A stretch of 64,000 nucleotides of DNA from Lucinisca nassula (lineage: Eukaryota > Mollusca > Bivalvia > Lucinida > Lucinidae), in NCBI GenBank assembly GCA_963580285.1, contig OY757016.1, positions 39,323,124 through 39,387,123 on the forward strand, written 5' to 3'. Of the stretch, positions 63,540 to 64,000 are shown in pieces. Both the position numbers and the translations under genes were made by a program. The notes under the pieces are model-generated. The model was not told the origin of the DNA, made no database searches, and worked only from the letters and a program-made list of their open reading frames with translations. Position 1 is the first letter of the stretch, and every line of letters starts with the position of its first letter.

Positions 63540-63780
63540 GTTGGACAAGTCCATTTGTCAAATAAGAGGTGTCAGACCTTTTTTTTCATTTTTATTCTAT
63601 TTTTGATGGAAAATTCTGTTAGCAAATAGTGCAGACCCTGATCAGACGCCACATTCTGTGGCGTCTGATCTGGGGCTGTACTGTTTGCTAAGGTACCCCT
63701 TTAGGGGTTTCCAACATGCAATGTGTTAACCCCTAATCTGCCAGTCATGACATGTACAGATGTCATTTCTACATCATTTA
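63540..63780 (+). repeat. Duplicate of 61140-61380 without the SINE, with PAL3 hairpin
   Basis: CTATGTTGGACAAGTCCATT, AGAGGTGTCAGACC and the hairpin at 63622-63689 (GCAAATAGTGCAGACCCTGA...GCGTCTGATCTGGGGCTG) match the earlier region closely. Confidence 0.87.
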
Positions 63781-63789
63781 ACATTGCTG

Positions 63790-64000
63790 TTATTTACTCA
63801 TGTCATTGATTGATTGATTGATTGACTGTTTTGAGTTTAACAACATGTCAAAACTTGTGGGTCATTTTGTGTCGTCTCCCAGAGAAAGGGAGAAAACAGA
63901 AGAGATAGTAGAGGAGATGAAAGTGAGGGACATAGGAGAAAGAAGAAAGTGAATGGAAGTGTAGAGTCAGGAGAAATAAAATTTCCCCTCTACTCTTACC
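63790..64000 (+). repeat. Relative of the 549-bp tandem unit, cut by the window edge
   Basis: GATTGATTGATTGACTG microsatellite, AGTTTAACAACATGTCAAAA, GGTCATTTTGTGTCGTCTCC, AGAGAAAGGGAGAAAACAGA, GAGATGAAAGTGAGGGACAT. Confidence 0.8.

Overview
The window looks like nuclear DNA of an invertebrate animal, most probably a bivalve mollusc. The reasons are the BEL/Pao, non-LTR and mariner families present, the composite elements opening 'caagaggcccatgggcc' and closing 'ggtgagctaaaa', the repeats built on 'ggagttatggccatcacaa' and 'gaccttgacc', and an AT-rich background. I cannot name the species. Almost everything is repetitive. I see only two stretches that look like exons of ordinary genes.

Layout. 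1-3837: two decayed non-LTR retrotransposon coding segments. 3836-10443: a decayed BEL/Pao LTR retrotransposon, interrupted by two copies of a 280-bp palindromic MITE, one of which carries a mariner transposon. 10447-17200: degenerate tandem repeats, foldback palindromes and SINE-like copies. 17244-18430: a probable terminal exon of a carboxylesterase/cholinesterase-type gene, squeezed between two copies of the MITE. 18585-24525: an inverted repeat pair, a 455-bp tandem array carrying a tRNA-like SINE with an 11-bp target duplication, and more SINE-like copies. 24893-28028 and 40283-44007: a family of hammerhead-ribozyme repeats. 31010-39151: tandem arrays of about 165 bp, split by an element that itself holds a 147-bp array. 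44361-47582: MITEs, long hairpins and a 549-bp tandem duplication. 47722-51865: a foldback element with a 9-bp target duplication, carrying a SINE copy and a second array-bearing element. 53098-54343: a second mariner. 56682-59390: more arrays. 60066-63198: SINE, MITEs, a second exon candidate and a three-deep nest of MITE and ribozyme-repeat insertions.

The most interesting system is the set of small repeats (monomers of about 260, 385 and 279 bp) in which I can read a complete type I hammerhead ribozyme core: CTGATGA, a 4-bp stem II, GAAA, a palindromic minimal stem III, a UH cleavage site and a 6-bp stem I. This is the architecture of metazoan retrozymes (non-autonomous retroelements spread as small circular RNAs). 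Copies share one 3' terminus and differ at the 5' end, from about 21 bp to about 1.3 kb. The full-length copy ends in 24-bp direct repeats, and a lone 21-24 bp copy of that repeat sits in the BEL gag region and in a SINE. No protein in the window is an obvious partner: the reverse transcriptases here are all broken.

The elements are heavily nested, so their relative ages can be read directly (mariner in MITE in BEL; retrozyme in SINE; retrozyme and MITE in MITE; array element in array; array element in foldback element).
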